NCBI RefSeq assembly: GCF_001509485.1
Contig: NZ_LLZI01000191.1
Coordinates: 6,109-70,108, forward strand
Direction: 5' to 3'
Source of the DNA: Streptomyces sp. NRRL F-4489
GTDB lineage: Bacteria; Actinomycetota; Actinomycetes; Streptomycetales; Streptomycetaceae
DNA: 64,000 nt
The notes under the pieces were generated by a model. That model did no database searches, was not told where the DNA came from, and saw only the letters and a program-made list of their open reading frames with translations. The position numbers were made by a program, and so were the translations under genes. Shown here in pieces: positions 24,091-32,528 of this stretch; the stretch's first letter is position 1; every line of letters begins with the position of its first letter.

Positions 24091-25605
24091 ATGCGGTACG
24101 CACCCGGGGACGGGCGCGGCAAGTGGTGGCCCCTGGTGGCCATCACCCTGGGCAACTTCATGCTGCTGGTCGACGTGACCATCGTGAACACCGCGCTGCC
24201 CAGGATCGCCGGCAGCCTGGGCGCCTCCTTCACCTCCCTCCAGTGGGTGATGGACAGCTACGCGCTGGCGCTGGCCGCGCTCCTGATGGCGGCCGGTTCG
24301 GCGGCCGACCTCTTCGGGCGGCGCCGGCTCTACGTCGCCGGGCTGGCGCTGTTCGCGCTCGCCTCGCTGGCCTGCGGGCTGGCGCCCGGCGCGGAGGTGC
24401 TGGTCGCGGCGCGGGCCGTGCAGGGCATCGGCGCGGCGGCGATGTTCGCCACCAACACCCCGCTGCTGATGGCCGCCTACCAGGGGCGCGACCGCGGGGT
24501 GGCGTTCGGCGTCTGGGGCGGGACGAGCGGGGCCGCGGCCGCCGTGGGCCCGGTGCTCGGCGGGGTGCTCACCGAGTGGGCCGACTGGCGGGCGATCTTC
24601 CTCGTCAATCTGCCGCTGACGGCGATCGCGATCCGGCTGACCCAGCGCCACCTGGGCGAGTCCTACGGCGACCGGGGGGCGCGGATCGACTGGCCGGGCG
24701 CCGCCTGCTTCACCGTCTGCGCCGGCGCGCTGACGTACGGGCTGATGCGCGGCGGCGACCACGGCTGGACCGAGTCCGGGACGCTGGCCTCCCTGGCCAC
24801 CGCGGCCCTCGCCCTGCTGGTCTTCGTCGCCGTGGAACGCCGCACCGCCGGCCCGCTGCTCGACCTGCGGCTGCTGCGCCGCCCGTCGTTCGCCGTCCTG
24901 ATGGCGGCGGCGCTGCTGATGCAGGCGGCGGCCTTCCCGTACCTGACGTTCGTGGGTCTGTGGGCGCAGAACGTCCTGGGGCTGTCCCCGATCGGGGCGG
25001 GCCTGGCGGCGACGCCGCTGGCCCTGATGTCGCTGCTGGTCGGCGTGTTCGGGGGCCGGCTGCTCCAGCGGACGCGGCCGCGGCTCCCGCTGGGCGGCGG
25101 GCTGCTGCTGATCGGCGCGGGCGCGCTGCTGCACGTCGTCCTGCTGCGCACCGGGGCCGGCTGGCCCGCCCTGGTACCCGGCCTGGCGCTCAGCGGCCTC
25201 GGGGTCGGCGCGGCCATGCCGGTCCTGGTTTCCGCGGCCCTCGGCGCCGCGCCCCCGGAGCGCGCGGGGATGGCGAGCGGCGCGGTGAACACCTTCCGCC
25301 AGCTGGGCTTCGCCCTCGGCATCGCCGTCCTCGGCACGGTCTTCGGCGACGCCCTGCACCGGGCGGGCACCGGCCGCCCGGCCGTCGCCGCCGGCTACCT
25401 CACCGGCCTGCGCCACGTCTCCCTGATCTCCGGCGTGGTCGCGCTGGCCGCGGCGGTGCTGGTGCTGGTGGTCGTACGCGGCGGCGAACGCGCGGGAGGC
25501 GGGCGTGCGGAGGGTGGCCGGGGGGCTGAGGGTGCCCGGGAGGCGGATGCCGCCCCGGGTGCGGATGGCGCTCCGGCGGGCGAACGGGCGGCGGCACACG
25601 GCTAG
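24091..25605 (+). CDS. DHA2-type MFS drug exporter (14 TM)
   Basis: This 504-residue transporter is of the drug:H+ antiporter-2 group. It shows LVDVTIVNTALPRIAGSLG in TM1 (DHA2 motif D1), WVMDSYALALAALLMAAGSAADLFGRRR (motif A after TM2), and the motif C-like GPVLGGVLTEWADWRAIFLVNLP in TM5. About 14 helices can be drawn and the C-terminal tail is Gly/Ala-rich. The start at 24091 is preferred because GGAGG at 24078-24082 is optimally spaced; ATGs at 24076 and 24085 are alternatives. Divergent from the tandem Lrp regulator. Substrate unknown. Confidence 0.9.
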   Translation: MRYAPGDGRGKWWPLVAITLGNFMLLVDVTIVNTALPRIAGSLGASFTSLQWVMDSYALALAALLMAAGSAADLFGRRRLYVAGLALFALASLACGLAPGAEVLVAARAVQGIGAAAMFATNTPLLMAAYQGRDRGVAFGVWGGTSGAAAAVGPVLGGVLTEWADWRAIFLVNLPLTAIAIRLTQRHLGESYGDRGARIDWPGAACFTVCAGALTYGLMRGGDHGWTESGTLASLATAALALLVFVAVERRTAGPLLDLRLLRRPSFAVLMAAALLMQAAAFPYLTFVGLWAQNVLGLSPIGAGLAATPLALMSLLVGVFGGRLLQRTRPRLPLGGGLLLIGAGALLHVVLLRTGAGWPALVPGLALSGLGVGAAMPVLVSAALGAAPPERAGMASGAVNTFRQLGFALGIAVLGTVFGDALHRAGTGRPAVAAGYLTGLRHVSLISGVVALAAAVLVLVVVRGGERAGGGRAEGGRGAEGAREADAAPGADGAPAGERAAAHG

Positions 25606-25620
25606 TTGGGGCGGGTCGGC

Positions 25621-25654
25621 ACCCGGAACCGTACGGCCGTACACGGTTCCGGGT
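25621..25654 (+). terminator. 12-bp stem terminator after the MFS gene
   Basis: ACCCGGAACCGT (25621-25632) pairs with ACGGTTCCGGGT (25643-25654). The loop (ACGGCCGTAC) is itself partly self-complementary. It lies 16 bp after the MFS stop codon. Confidence 0.75.
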
Positions 25655-25764
25655 TGCCGCCCTGGGCCCTGGGACGATCGTCCCCGGGCGGCACCCCCAA
25701 GTCAATCCTCGGGTTTCCTTGCAAAGCCCTTAGCCACGGCTTGGGTTGGCCGGGGCGCGCGGAC

Positions 25765-25779
25765 TAGCGTGGCGGGGTG
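25765..25779 (+). promoter_or_regulatory. leaderless promoter of the LysR gene (-10 TAGCGT)
   Basis: TAGCGT (25765-25770) is followed after six bases by the GTG start at 25777. No ribosome binding site is present. Confidence 0.6.
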
Positions 25780-26940
25780 ACCCTCGACGATCTCCGCGCC
25801 TTCGTCGCCGTGTGCGAGGCGGGCAGTCTCAGCGCCGTCGCCCGCGACCTCGGCTGCACCCAGTCCGCCGTCAGCCAGCGCGTCAAGCGCCTCGAACGGG
25901 AGGCGGGCATCGGCCTGCTGGAGCGCCGCCCGCGCGGCGTGGCGCCGACGCCCGCCGGCCGGATCCTGCACCGCGCCGCCGCCGACGGCCTCGGCGGGCT
26001 GGACCAGGCGCTGCGCCGGCTGGCCGATATGCGCGAGGGCGACGGCGGCACCGTCCGGGTCACCACCGGCGCCACCACCGTCCGGCACTTCATGTCGGAC
26101 GCGGTGGTGGCCTTCCGGGAGCGGCACCCGGGCGTCAACCTGGAGTTCCACACGGAGAGTTCGAGCCGGCGCTGCTTCGAGGCGGTCGCCGGCGGCGACT
26201 CCGAACTGGCCTGGATCACCATCGGCCCGCCCGTACGCGGCATCGAGCAGCACCCGGTGATCGGCCTGCCGTGGGTGCTGGCGGTCCGCGCCGGCGATCC
26301 GCTCGCCGCCCGCGACCGCGTCGAACCGGACGCACTCGCCGGCCTCCGCCTCATCCGGCTGCCGGAGAACTCCACCTCCCGTATGCGGCTGGACGGGCAT
26401 CTGGGGCACCGGGACGGGGGGTCGGTCCTCCAGGGGGACGGTGGCCTCGGGGTGCCGCTCCCCGGGGAGGCGGCGCCGGTGCCCGGCCCGGTGCCAGAGG
26501 TGTCGCTGCCGGGGCCGCGGCCCTCCGGGGAGCCGCTGCCGGGGCCGCGGCCCTCCGGGGAGCCGCTGCCGGGGCCGAGCGCCACCAGCGTCGCCGACTG
26601 GGACACCGCGCTGCTCCTCGCCGAACTCGGCGTCGGCCACGCCGTCGTCCCCCGCCTCCCCGGCCACCGGGCCACCGCCGCCCACCCGGGCCTGCGGCTG
26701 GTGCCGATCCCGGCGCTGCCGCCGCTGACGACCGGCTGGGCGGTACGGCAGTGGGCGGCGCTCAGCCCGGCGGCGGTGGAGTTCGCGGAGACGGTGAACC
26801 GGTGCTTGGTGGGCGGTCAGCCCGATGAGTACGGTCCCGGCCCGGCCAAGGCCCGTTCCGCCACGGCCCGTTCCGCCACGGCCCGTTCCGCCGCGGCCCG
26901 TTCCGTCACGTCGGAACCACCGGCTCCTGGATCTCGGTGA
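25777..26940 (+). CDS. LysR family regulator with a repeat-expanded effector domain
   Basis: This is a 387-residue protein; LysR proteins usually have about 300. The N-terminal HTH (LRAFVAVCEAGSLSAVARDLGCTQSAVSQRVKRLE) and the start of the effector domain (GTVRVTTGATTVRHF) are standard. The effector domain is interrupted at about residues 209-268 by a Pro/Gly-rich insert containing tandem copies of LPGPRPSGEP, before VADWDTALLLAELGVGHAVVPRL resumes. A second 15-bp tandem repeat encodes ARSAT/ARSAA units at the C-terminus. Transcription is apparently leaderless. The 3' end overlaps the convergent MerR gene by 35 bp. The regulatory target is unclear. Confidence 0.85.
   Translation: MTLDDLRAFVAVCEAGSLSAVARDLGCTQSAVSQRVKRLEREAGIGLLERRPRGVAPTPAGRILHRAAADGLGGLDQALRRLADMREGDGGTVRVTTGATTVRHFMSDAVVAFRERHPGVNLEFHTESSSRRCFEAVAGGDSELAWITIGPPVRGIEQHPVIGLPWVLAVRAGDPLAARDRVEPDALAGLRLIRLPENSTSRMRLDGHLGHRDGGSVLQGDGGLGVPLPGEAAPVPGPVPEVSLPGPRPSGEPLPGPRPSGEPLPGPSATSVADWDTALLLAELGVGHAVVPRLPGHRATAAHPGLRLVPIPALPPLTTGWAVRQWAALSPAAVEFAETVNRCLVGGQPDEYGPGPAKARSATARSATARSAAARSVTSEPPAPGSR
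26506..26577 (+). repeat. 30-bp in-frame tandem repeat (2.4 copies) inside the LysR gene
   Basis: Two identical 30-bp units (26506-26535, 26536-26565) plus 12 bp of a third (26566-26577) encode LPGPRPSGEP repeats. The exact identity of the copies indicates recent expansion or ongoing homogenisation. Confidence 0.9.
26851..26910 (+). repeat. 15-bp tandem repeat (4 copies) at the 3' end of the LysR gene
   Basis: Unit GCCCGTTCCGCCACG occurs four times (26851, 26866, 26881, 26896), the last two with one or two substitutions. It encodes an Ala-Arg-Ser-Ala/Val-Thr/Ala tail. The last bases overlap the stop region of the convergent MerR gene. Confidence 0.9.
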
Positions 26941-27781
26941 CCCACTTCTCCGGGTCTTCCGGGCACTCCAGATACAGCTCGCGGGCGTACCCGGCCGAGC
27001 GGTAGCCGTTGCCGTCGATCCACCGCGCCAGATGCTGCGCGGTCGGCACGATCCGGCTCATCGGCCCCCGGTGGACGACGGTGGCGGCGCGTTCCAGCCC
27101 CGGGAGCGCCACCACGGCGAAGCCGGGGCCGCCGGACGCGGAGGAGGCGCCCGCCCTCGCGAGCGCCTCCCGGGTGACCACGAACCCGGCGTGCACCACT
27201 ACCGCCTCCCCCGGCTGCCCACCCTCGGGCCCGGCCCCCTCCGGGGCGTCTTCGTAGTACGCCAGCCCCGGGCCCGCCAAGGACACCCCGGCCGCCCCCA
27301 GCCGGCGCCCCAGCTCCTCGTAGAGCGGCGTGATCACCGGGCCGATGTCCTCGGGGGCGTAGCTCGCGGCGATCCCGCGCAGCTCCGCCAGCAGGACCGG
27401 TTCGGTGCTCTTCAGCACCACATCGTCGGCAGGCATCCGTCCCTCGCTCTCGATCGTCCGGAGTCGCGCCTCGACCTGCGCCAGCCGCGCGTCGGCGGCG
27501 GCCCGCGCGGCCGCCAGCTCGGCCCGCCGCAGCCGTAGCATCCCGCGCAGTTCCGCCGCGTCGACCTGCTCATCCAGGATCGCCGCCACCTGCTGGAGAC
27601 TGAAGCCGAGATCCTTGAGCGCCATGACGCGGTTGAGCCGGGAGAGCTGGGCCGCCGCGTAGGAGCGGTAGCCGGTGACGGGGTCGGTACGGGCCGGGCG
27701 CAGCAGTCCGATGGCGTCGTAATGACGCAGCATGCGGGCCGAGACGCGGCCGTACCGGGCGAAATCTCCGATGCTGAACAT
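26906..27781 (-). CDS. MerR family regulator with GyrI-like ligand-binding domain
   Basis: This 291-residue protein has the MerR HTH at the N-terminus (FSIGDFARYGRVSARMLRHYDAIGLLRPA), the Y-R-Y signature (GYRSYAAAQL), and a coiled coil (about residues 78-110). A GyrI/BmrR-type effector domain (residues about 125-285, with the central Glu in FVVTREALAR and the end motif ARELYLECPEDPEKW) binds hydrophobic drugs in relatives. The ATG at 27781 follows GGAAGG. A promoter with a 19-bp spacer, typical of MerR control, lies just upstream. It probably regulates itself; no transporter is adjacent on its strand. Confidence 0.9.
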   Translation of the reverse strand: MFSIGDFARYGRVSARMLRHYDAIGLLRPARTDPVTGYRSYAAAQLSRLNRVMALKDLGFSLQQVAAILDEQVDAAELRGMLRLRRAELAAARAAADARLAQVEARLRTIESEGRMPADDVVLKSTEPVLLAELRGIAASYAPEDIGPVITPLYEELGRRLGAAGVSLAGPGLAYYEDAPEGAGPEGGQPGEAVVVHAGFVVTREALARAGASSASGGPGFAVVALPGLERAATVVHRGPMSRIVPTAQHLARWIDGNGYRSAGYARELYLECPEDPEKWVTEIQEPVVPT

Positions 27782-27791
27782 GACGCCTTCC

Positions 27792-27822
27792 AGTGGAGCG
27801 GTTTCCACAGTGTCAAGGTCAA
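27792..27822 (-). promoter_or_regulatory. MerR-type promoter, TTGACC-N19-TCCACT
   Basis: On the minus strand TTGACC (27822-27817) and TCCACT (27797-27792) are separated by 19 bp, the over-long spacer that MerR proteins untwist. The half-site TTGACCTTGACAC next to CTGTG resembles operators of GyrI-domain MerR regulators that I remember. The rest of 27823-28090 shows nothing else except the ribosome binding site of the next gene. Confidence 0.45.
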
Positions 27823-28090
27823 GGACGGGACGGAAACGCGCGCGGGGGGGCCACGCTCCGCCGCCCCCTGGCCCCGCTCCGCGACCGGAACGCGCCCCTC
27901 AGCGGCGTACCCCGGCCAGCGGCGGCAGCATCGCGTCAAGTCCGGTCCGCAAACCGTCAATGAAGCGTCATGGCGCGCCGGACCGCCCCCCGCGCCGGGC
28001 ATAGCGTCTGTGCCGAGCCCCGGCGTACGCGCACCCACCGGTACGCGCGACCACCGGGCCGGGGCCGCCGTCCCGTCGAGGAGCACCACC

Positions 28091-28588
28091 GTGTCCCACC
28101 CTCTCCACGCGGAAGATCCCGAGCCTGCCGAACGCGTCCCGGCCGGGCCTCTGTTCGTCCCCGTCCGGCCGGGACCCGCGGGCTGCACGGCCCGCCTGTT
28201 CCGCACCCCGCTCGGCGGCCGTACGGCCGTCGGCTTCACCTCGCCGCAGCGGCTGGCCGCGGCGCTCGGCGGCGGCCAGCCGTGGGTGCGGCTCTCCGAG
28301 CCCGCCCTGCGCGCCCTGGCCGAACCGGTCGGCGCGACCACCGTCACCGTCGATCCGCGCTGCGCCCCGGCCCCTGACGCCCCGGCCCGCCGCCCCCTTC
28401 CCGATACGGCGCGCGAGGCCGGGGCCGCCGCCAACGGGGCCCGAGAGGCCCGACCCGTTACCGCGGCCCGCGACGCCCTACCCCTTACCGCGGCCCGGAC
28501 CGCCCCCGAGGCGCCCCGCCTCCCCCACGTCCTCCGCGCACCCCGCGTCCCGCACACCCCCCGTAGAACACACCTACGGGCCGTCTGA
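28091..28588 (+). CDS. SAV_915-like family protein (function unknown)
   Basis: This is a 165-residue protein. The conserved part is LFVPVRPGPAGCTARLFRTP followed by RTAVGFTSPQRLAAALG and WVRLSEPALRALAEPVGATTVTVDP, which matches a small Streptomyces family I remember as SAV_915-like, often placed next to a diaminopimelate decarboxylase as here. The C-terminal 60 residues are Ala/Arg/Pro-rich and probably disordered. GTG start with GAGGAG upstream. The gene ends 17 bp before the decarboxylase, so the two form one operon. A SseB-like or regulatory fold is possible; nothing catalytic is visible. Confidence 0.7.
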   Translation: MSHPLHAEDPEPAERVPAGPLFVPVRPGPAGCTARLFRTPLGGRTAVGFTSPQRLAAALGGGQPWVRLSEPALRALAEPVGATTVTVDPRCAPAPDAPARRPLPDTAREAGAAANGAREARPVTAARDALPLTAARTAPEAPRLPHVLRAPRVPHTPRRTHLRAV

Positions 28589-28605
28589 GGAAGGGGCACG
28601 CCACC

Positions 28606-30015
28606 ATGAGCCACCCCACTCTGCCCCGGACCACCCCCACCCGCCCGGAGGCACCCGCCACCCCTCCGCCCACGGGGAGCGCGGCCGCCCTTCCCTCCCC
28701 GTCCACCCTTCCCGCCCCCGACCCGCTCGCCATCTGGCCCGCGTCCACCGCGGCGCTCCCCGACGGCGACATCACCGTCGGCGGCGTCCCGCTCACCGAG
28801 CTCGCCGACCACTTCGGCACGCCCGCCTACGTCCTGGACGAGGACGAGGTGCGCCGGCGCTGCCGCGCCTACCTGCGGGCGTTCCCCGGCGCCGACGTCT
28901 ACTACGCGGCGAAGGCGTTCCTGTGCCGCGCCATGGCGCACTGGGTCGCGCAGGAGGGGCTGGGCCTGGACGTCTGCTCCGCGGGCGAGCTCGAACTCGC
29001 CGTCACCACCGGCTTCCCGCCGGAACGGATCGTGCTGCACGGCAACGCCAAGAGCCCGGCCGACCTCCAGGCCGCGCTGCGGCTCGGCGTCGGCCGGATC
29101 GTCATCGACAGCACCTCCGAGATCGCCCGGCTCGCCGCCGCGGTCCCGGCGGGCACCCGGCAGAAGGTGCTCGTCCGGGTCGTTCCGGGGATCGCCGCGG
29201 GCGGCCACGCCAAGATCCGGACCGGGACCGACGACCAGAAGTTCGGGCTGTCGCTCGCCGACGGCTCGGCCCAGCACGCCATCGCCCGCGTCCTGGGCCA
29301 GCCGCGCCTCGAACTCGTCGGCCTGCACTGCCACTTGGGTTCCCAGATCACCGCCGCCAAGCCCTACCTCGCGGCCGTGCGGCGGCTGGTGGGCTTACTG
29401 GCCCGGGTCCGCGAGCAGCACGGCGTCACCCTGCCCGAACTGGACCTCGGCGGCGGCCACGGCGTCGCCTACCGGCCGGGCGAGCCCGCGCTCGACCTCA
29501 CCGGGCTCGCCGCCAAGGTCCGCGCCGAACTGGCCCGCGGCTGCGCGGCGGCCGGACTCCCGGTGCCGCGGCTGGCCGTCGAACCGGGCCGCGCCATCGC
29601 CGGCCCGGCGGGCGTCGCCGTCTACCGGGTGCTGTCGGTCAAGCGGACCGGCGCGCACACCTTCGTCGCGGTGGACGGCGGGATGAGCGACAACCCGCGG
29701 CCCGCGCTGTACGGGGTGCGCTACGCGCCGCGGCTGGTCGGGCGCCGCCCGGAGGCCGCCCCGGAACCCGTCACCGTCGTCGGGCGGCACTGCGAGGCGG
29801 GCGACATCCTCGCCTCGGACGTGCCGCTGCCCGGCGACATCCGCCCCGGGGACCTGCTCGCCGTCCCGGTGGCGGGGGCCTACCACCTGTCGATGGCCTC
29901 CGGCTACAACCTCGTCGGCCGCCCTCCGGTCGTCGCGGTCGCCTCGGGCCACGCCCGCCTCCTGGTCCGCCGCGAGTCCCTGGCGGACATCCAGGAGCGC
30001 GATATCGGGCTGTGA
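28606..30015 (+). CDS. diaminopimelate decarboxylase-like PLP enzyme; contains a TTA codon
   Basis: This 469-residue fold-III PLP decarboxylase has PLP Lys in VYYAAKAFLC, HCHLGSQI, GGGHGVAY, EPGRAIAGPAGV, CEAGDILASDVPLP and the C-terminal GAYHLSMASGYNL. The GAY motif normally reads GAYxxSMASxYN in LysA. A Pro-rich N-terminal extension of about 45 residues is present. Leu264 is encoded by TTA (29395-29397), so translation should depend on bldA tRNA. It is not beside other lysine genes; with the SAV_915-like partner it may be a second, developmentally timed decarboxylase acting on meso-DAP or a related amino acid. Confidence 0.85.
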   Translation: MSHPTLPRTTPTRPEAPATPPPTGSAAALPSPSTLPAPDPLAIWPASTAALPDGDITVGGVPLTELADHFGTPAYVLDEDEVRRRCRAYLRAFPGADVYYAAKAFLCRAMAHWVAQEGLGLDVCSAGELELAVTTGFPPERIVLHGNAKSPADLQAALRLGVGRIVIDSTSEIARLAAAVPAGTRQKVLVRVVPGIAAGGHAKIRTGTDDQKFGLSLADGSAQHAIARVLGQPRLELVGLHCHLGSQITAAKPYLAAVRRLVGLLARVREQHGVTLPELDLGGGHGVAYRPGEPALDLTGLAAKVRAELARGCAAAGLPVPRLAVEPGRAIAGPAGVAVYRVLSVKRTGAHTFVAVDGGMSDNPRPALYGVRYAPRLVGRRPEAAPEPVTVVGRHCEAGDILASDVPLPGDIRPGDLLAVPVAGAYHLSMASGYNLVGRPPVVAVASGHARLLVRRESLADIQERDIGL

Positions 30016-30149
30016 GGGCCGCGTCCCGCTTGGTGCGGGTCGGGGTCGGGGGCCGGGCGAGCGGGTGGGCCGGCCCCCGCCGGTAGCCGGGTGGCTCATC
30101 CCCGCCAGGGGCTCTCACCCAACTAGATGCACAGCGAAACAATTACTTG

Positions 30150-30155
30150 TAGGAT
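30150..30155 (+). promoter_or_regulatory. possible -10 box (TAGGAT) of the gntR gene
   Basis: TAGGAT at 30150-30155 lies in a short A/T-rich island (CAATTACTTGTAGGAT) within GC-rich sequence, about 105 bp before the GntR start. No good -35 is visible. The A/T-rich island is also a plausible GntR operator. Confidence 0.35.
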
Positions 30156-30260
30156 GACCGGGCAACCGCCGCCCCAGAGGCGTCCGACCACCCCGGCGCC
30201 CGGCGGCCCCGCACCCCACTGACGCGTACTCCCCACGGAAACGGGCACGGAACGACCCCC

Positions 30261-30971
30261 ATGGCACTCCAGGCAGCCGGACGGCGCTCCCTCGTCGACA
30301 CCGTCGTCGAAACCCTCCGCGCCCAGCTGGCCGCCGGCACCTGGCAGGTCGGCACCCGCATCCCCACCGAGCACGCCCTCGCCGAACAGCTCCAGGTCGG
30401 CCGCAACACCGTCCGCGAGGCCGTCCGCGTCCTCGTGCACGCCGGCATGCTCCGCTCCCGCCAGGGCGAAGGCACCTTCGTGGTGTCCACCGCCGACCCG
30501 GCCGAGGTGATGCGCGGCATCCAGCGCGCCGGCATCCGCGACGTACTCGAACTCCGCATCGCCCTGGAGGCCGAGGCCGCCCGGCTGGCCGCGCTCCGCC
30601 ACGAGCCGGCCGACCTGGAGCGGATGCGGGCCGCTCTCGACGCCCAGGCCGAACTGGAGGACGCCGAGGGCCGGCCGCACTCCGGCAGCCTCGAGCTCTA
30701 CGCCGATCACGACATCGCCTTCCACAAGGCCGTCGTCGAGGCCGCGCACAACACCGCGCTGACGGCCACCTACGGCTGGTTCAGCAGCTCCGTACGGGAG
30801 GCGCTGGTCACCGCGCTGGACGACCAGGCGATGCCGAAGATCGTGCACGGCGACCACCGGGCCGTCCTGGACGCGATCGCCCACGGCGACCCCGACGCCG
30901 CCGAACGCGCCACCCGCGCCCTCCTGGAGAGGCCCAAACGGGCCGTGGAAGCCCTCCTCGCCGCCCGCTGA
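30261..30971 (+). CDS. GntR family regulator, FadR subfamily
   Basis: This 236-residue protein has the winged HTH near residues 10-70 (VVETLRAQLAAGTWQVGTRIPTEHALAEQLQVGRNTVREAVRVLVHAGMLRSRQGEGTFV, the classic GntR pattern) and a helical FCD domain (about 90-225) with metal-binding Asp/His residues in LYADHDIAFHKAVVEAAHN and GDHRAVLDAIAHGD. FCD proteins bind small carboxylates. It is followed 90 bp downstream on the same strand by a CynX-type MFS transporter, most likely its target. Confidence 0.92.
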   Translation: MALQAAGRRSLVDTVVETLRAQLAAGTWQVGTRIPTEHALAEQLQVGRNTVREAVRVLVHAGMLRSRQGEGTFVVSTADPAEVMRGIQRAGIRDVLELRIALEAEAARLAALRHEPADLERMRAALDAQAELEDAEGRPHSGSLELYADHDIAFHKAVVEAAHNTALTATYGWFSSSVREALVTALDDQAMPKIVHGDHRAVLDAIAHGDPDAAERATRALLERPKRAVEALLAAR

Positions 30972-31061
30972 CCCGGCGGCGCCACCCCGCACGGCGCGAC
31001 CTCCCCTTTCCTTCCCTCTTCCTTCCTGTCTCCTGCGCACGATTGGCTAGGTAACGCACGC

Positions 31062-32342
31062 ATGTCAGGGCCCGACTCGACCTCTCCGACCGGCCTCATC
31101 GACGCCGAGGACGACCTGATCCCGGCGCCACCGGTCGCCGCGGCCCGGCGCCGGCTGCGGGCCCACCCCGCCCTCCTCCTCGCCGGTATCGTCCTCGCCG
31201 CGGTGAACATGCGGGCCGCCCTCGCCGGCGTCTCCCCGCTGCTCAACGAGATGGCGCGCCACTTCCACCTCGCCGCCACCGCCAGCAGCCTGGTGACCAC
31301 GATCCCGCTCGTCTTCATGGGCCTCGGCTCACTCCTCGCGCCGCGGCTGGCGCGCCGCTGGGGCACCGAGGCGGCGCTGTGCGGCGCGCTGGTCGCACTG
31401 TGCGGCGGCATCGTGCTGCGGATCGCGCCGCCGGTCGCCGCGCTGTTCGCCGGGTGCGCGGTGGTGGGCGGGTCGATAGCCCTGCTCAACGTGCTGATGC
31501 CCGGCCTGATCAAGCGGGACTTCCCGGACCGGGCGGCGGCGATGACCGCGCTCTACTCGACCGCGATGATCCTGGGCGCCACCGTCTCGGCCGCCTCCGC
31601 CGTGCCCCTGGAGAACGCGCTGGGCAGCTGGCAGGGCTCCCTGGTCTCCTGGGCGCTGCTGGCCGCCGTCGCCGCCCTGGTGTGGCTGCCCCAGGCGGTG
31701 ATCGCCCGCCGGGGCACCCGCCACGGCGCCGCCGCGGCCACCCCGGCCCACCCCGCCGCGTCCGGCCCCCGGCTGAGCCGCTCCCCGCTGGCCTGGCAGG
31801 TCACGCTCTTCATGGGCTCGCAGTCGCTGATCGCCTACGTGATCATCGCCTGGATGCCGACGATCTTCACCGACCACGGTATGGGCAAGAGCGAGGCCGG
31901 GCTGGTCTTCGCGTTCAGCACGCTGGTGCAGATGGCCGGTTCGTTCGTCGTGCCGACGCTGGCGGGCCGGATGCGGCGCCAGCGGCTGCTGGGCGTGGCG
32001 GTCTCCGCGCTGATGGCCTGCGGTGTCGCGGGGCTGCTGGTCGCGCCGGTGGCCGGGGCCTGGCTGTGGGCCGCGATCCTCGGCGTCGGCCAGGGCGGCG
32101 CCCTCGGCCTGGCGCTGACGATGATGGTGCTGCGGTCCGGCGACGCCCACACCGCCGCCCGGCTCTCGGGCATGTCCCAGACCGGCGGCTACCTCCTCGC
32201 CGCCGTGGGCCCGCTGGCCCTCGGCGCCGTCCACCAGGCCACCGCCGGCTGGACCGTCCCGCTCCTCCTCCTGCTCGCCGTCTGCGCCGGCCTGGCCCTC
32301 CTGGCCCTCGGCGCCGGCCGCGACCGCCGCATCGGCGAGTGA
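31062..32342 (+). CDS. CynX/NimT-type MFS transporter
   Basis: This 426-residue, 12-helix transporter is of the cyanate-permease group. The first helix region VLAAVNMRAALAGVSPLLNEM is characteristic of CynX/NimT proteins, followed by LVTTIPLVFMGLGSLLAPRLARRWG and, in the second half, SQSLIAYVIIAWMPTIFTDHG and a GALGLALTMMVLRSGDAHTAARLSGMSQTGGYLLAA segment. The substrate is unknown (cyanate, nitroimidazoles or other small molecules in relatives). Downstream of and presumably controlled by the FadR-type GntR protein. Confidence 0.88.
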   Translation: MSGPDSTSPTGLIDAEDDLIPAPPVAAARRRLRAHPALLLAGIVLAAVNMRAALAGVSPLLNEMARHFHLAATASSLVTTIPLVFMGLGSLLAPRLARRWGTEAALCGALVALCGGIVLRIAPPVAALFAGCAVVGGSIALLNVLMPGLIKRDFPDRAAAMTALYSTAMILGATVSAASAVPLENALGSWQGSLVSWALLAAVAALVWLPQAVIARRGTRHGAAAATPAHPAASGPRLSRSPLAWQVTLFMGSQSLIAYVIIAWMPTIFTDHGMGKSEAGLVFAFSTLVQMAGSFVVPTLAGRMRRQRLLGVAVSALMACGVAGLLVAPVAGAWLWAAILGVGQGGALGLALTMMVLRSGDAHTAARLSGMSQTGGYLLAAVGPLALGAVHQATAGWTVPLLLLLAVCAGLALLALGAGRDRRIGE

Positions 32343-32390
32343 ACGGGTAGACGGGCGGGGCGGGGGCGCGGGGGGCCCAGTGATGGGGGC

Positions 32391-32528
32391 TGGTGGCCGG
32401 TGGTGGGGGCTGGGCCCGGTGGCTGGTGCCCGGTGGCTGGTCGCTGGTGGGTTGGGCCCGGTGGCTGGTGGGTGGCCCGGTGGCTGGTGGGTGAGCCCGG
32501 TGACTGGCGGGGCCCGGTGACTGATGGG
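32391..32528 (+). repeat. G-rich degenerate minisatellite (GGCCCGGTGGCTGGTGGGT-like units)
   Basis: About seven diverged copies of a roughly 19-21-bp unit built on CCCGGTGGCTGGTGGGTG run through 32391-32528. The + strand is G-rich with many GG/GGG runs, giving strong strand asymmetry and G-quadruplex potential. It lies in a 416-bp spacer (32343-32758) between the MFS and MltG genes and encodes nothing credible. Confidence 0.85.

Noticed and set aside
26506..26577. LysR internal repeats as a CRISPR or mobile element end
   Set aside because: Repeats are in frame, directly abutting and coding; no transposase or target-site duplication.
32391..32528. Repeat array as a possible CRISPR
   Set aside because: Units are contiguous, degenerate and without spacers; no cas gene is present.
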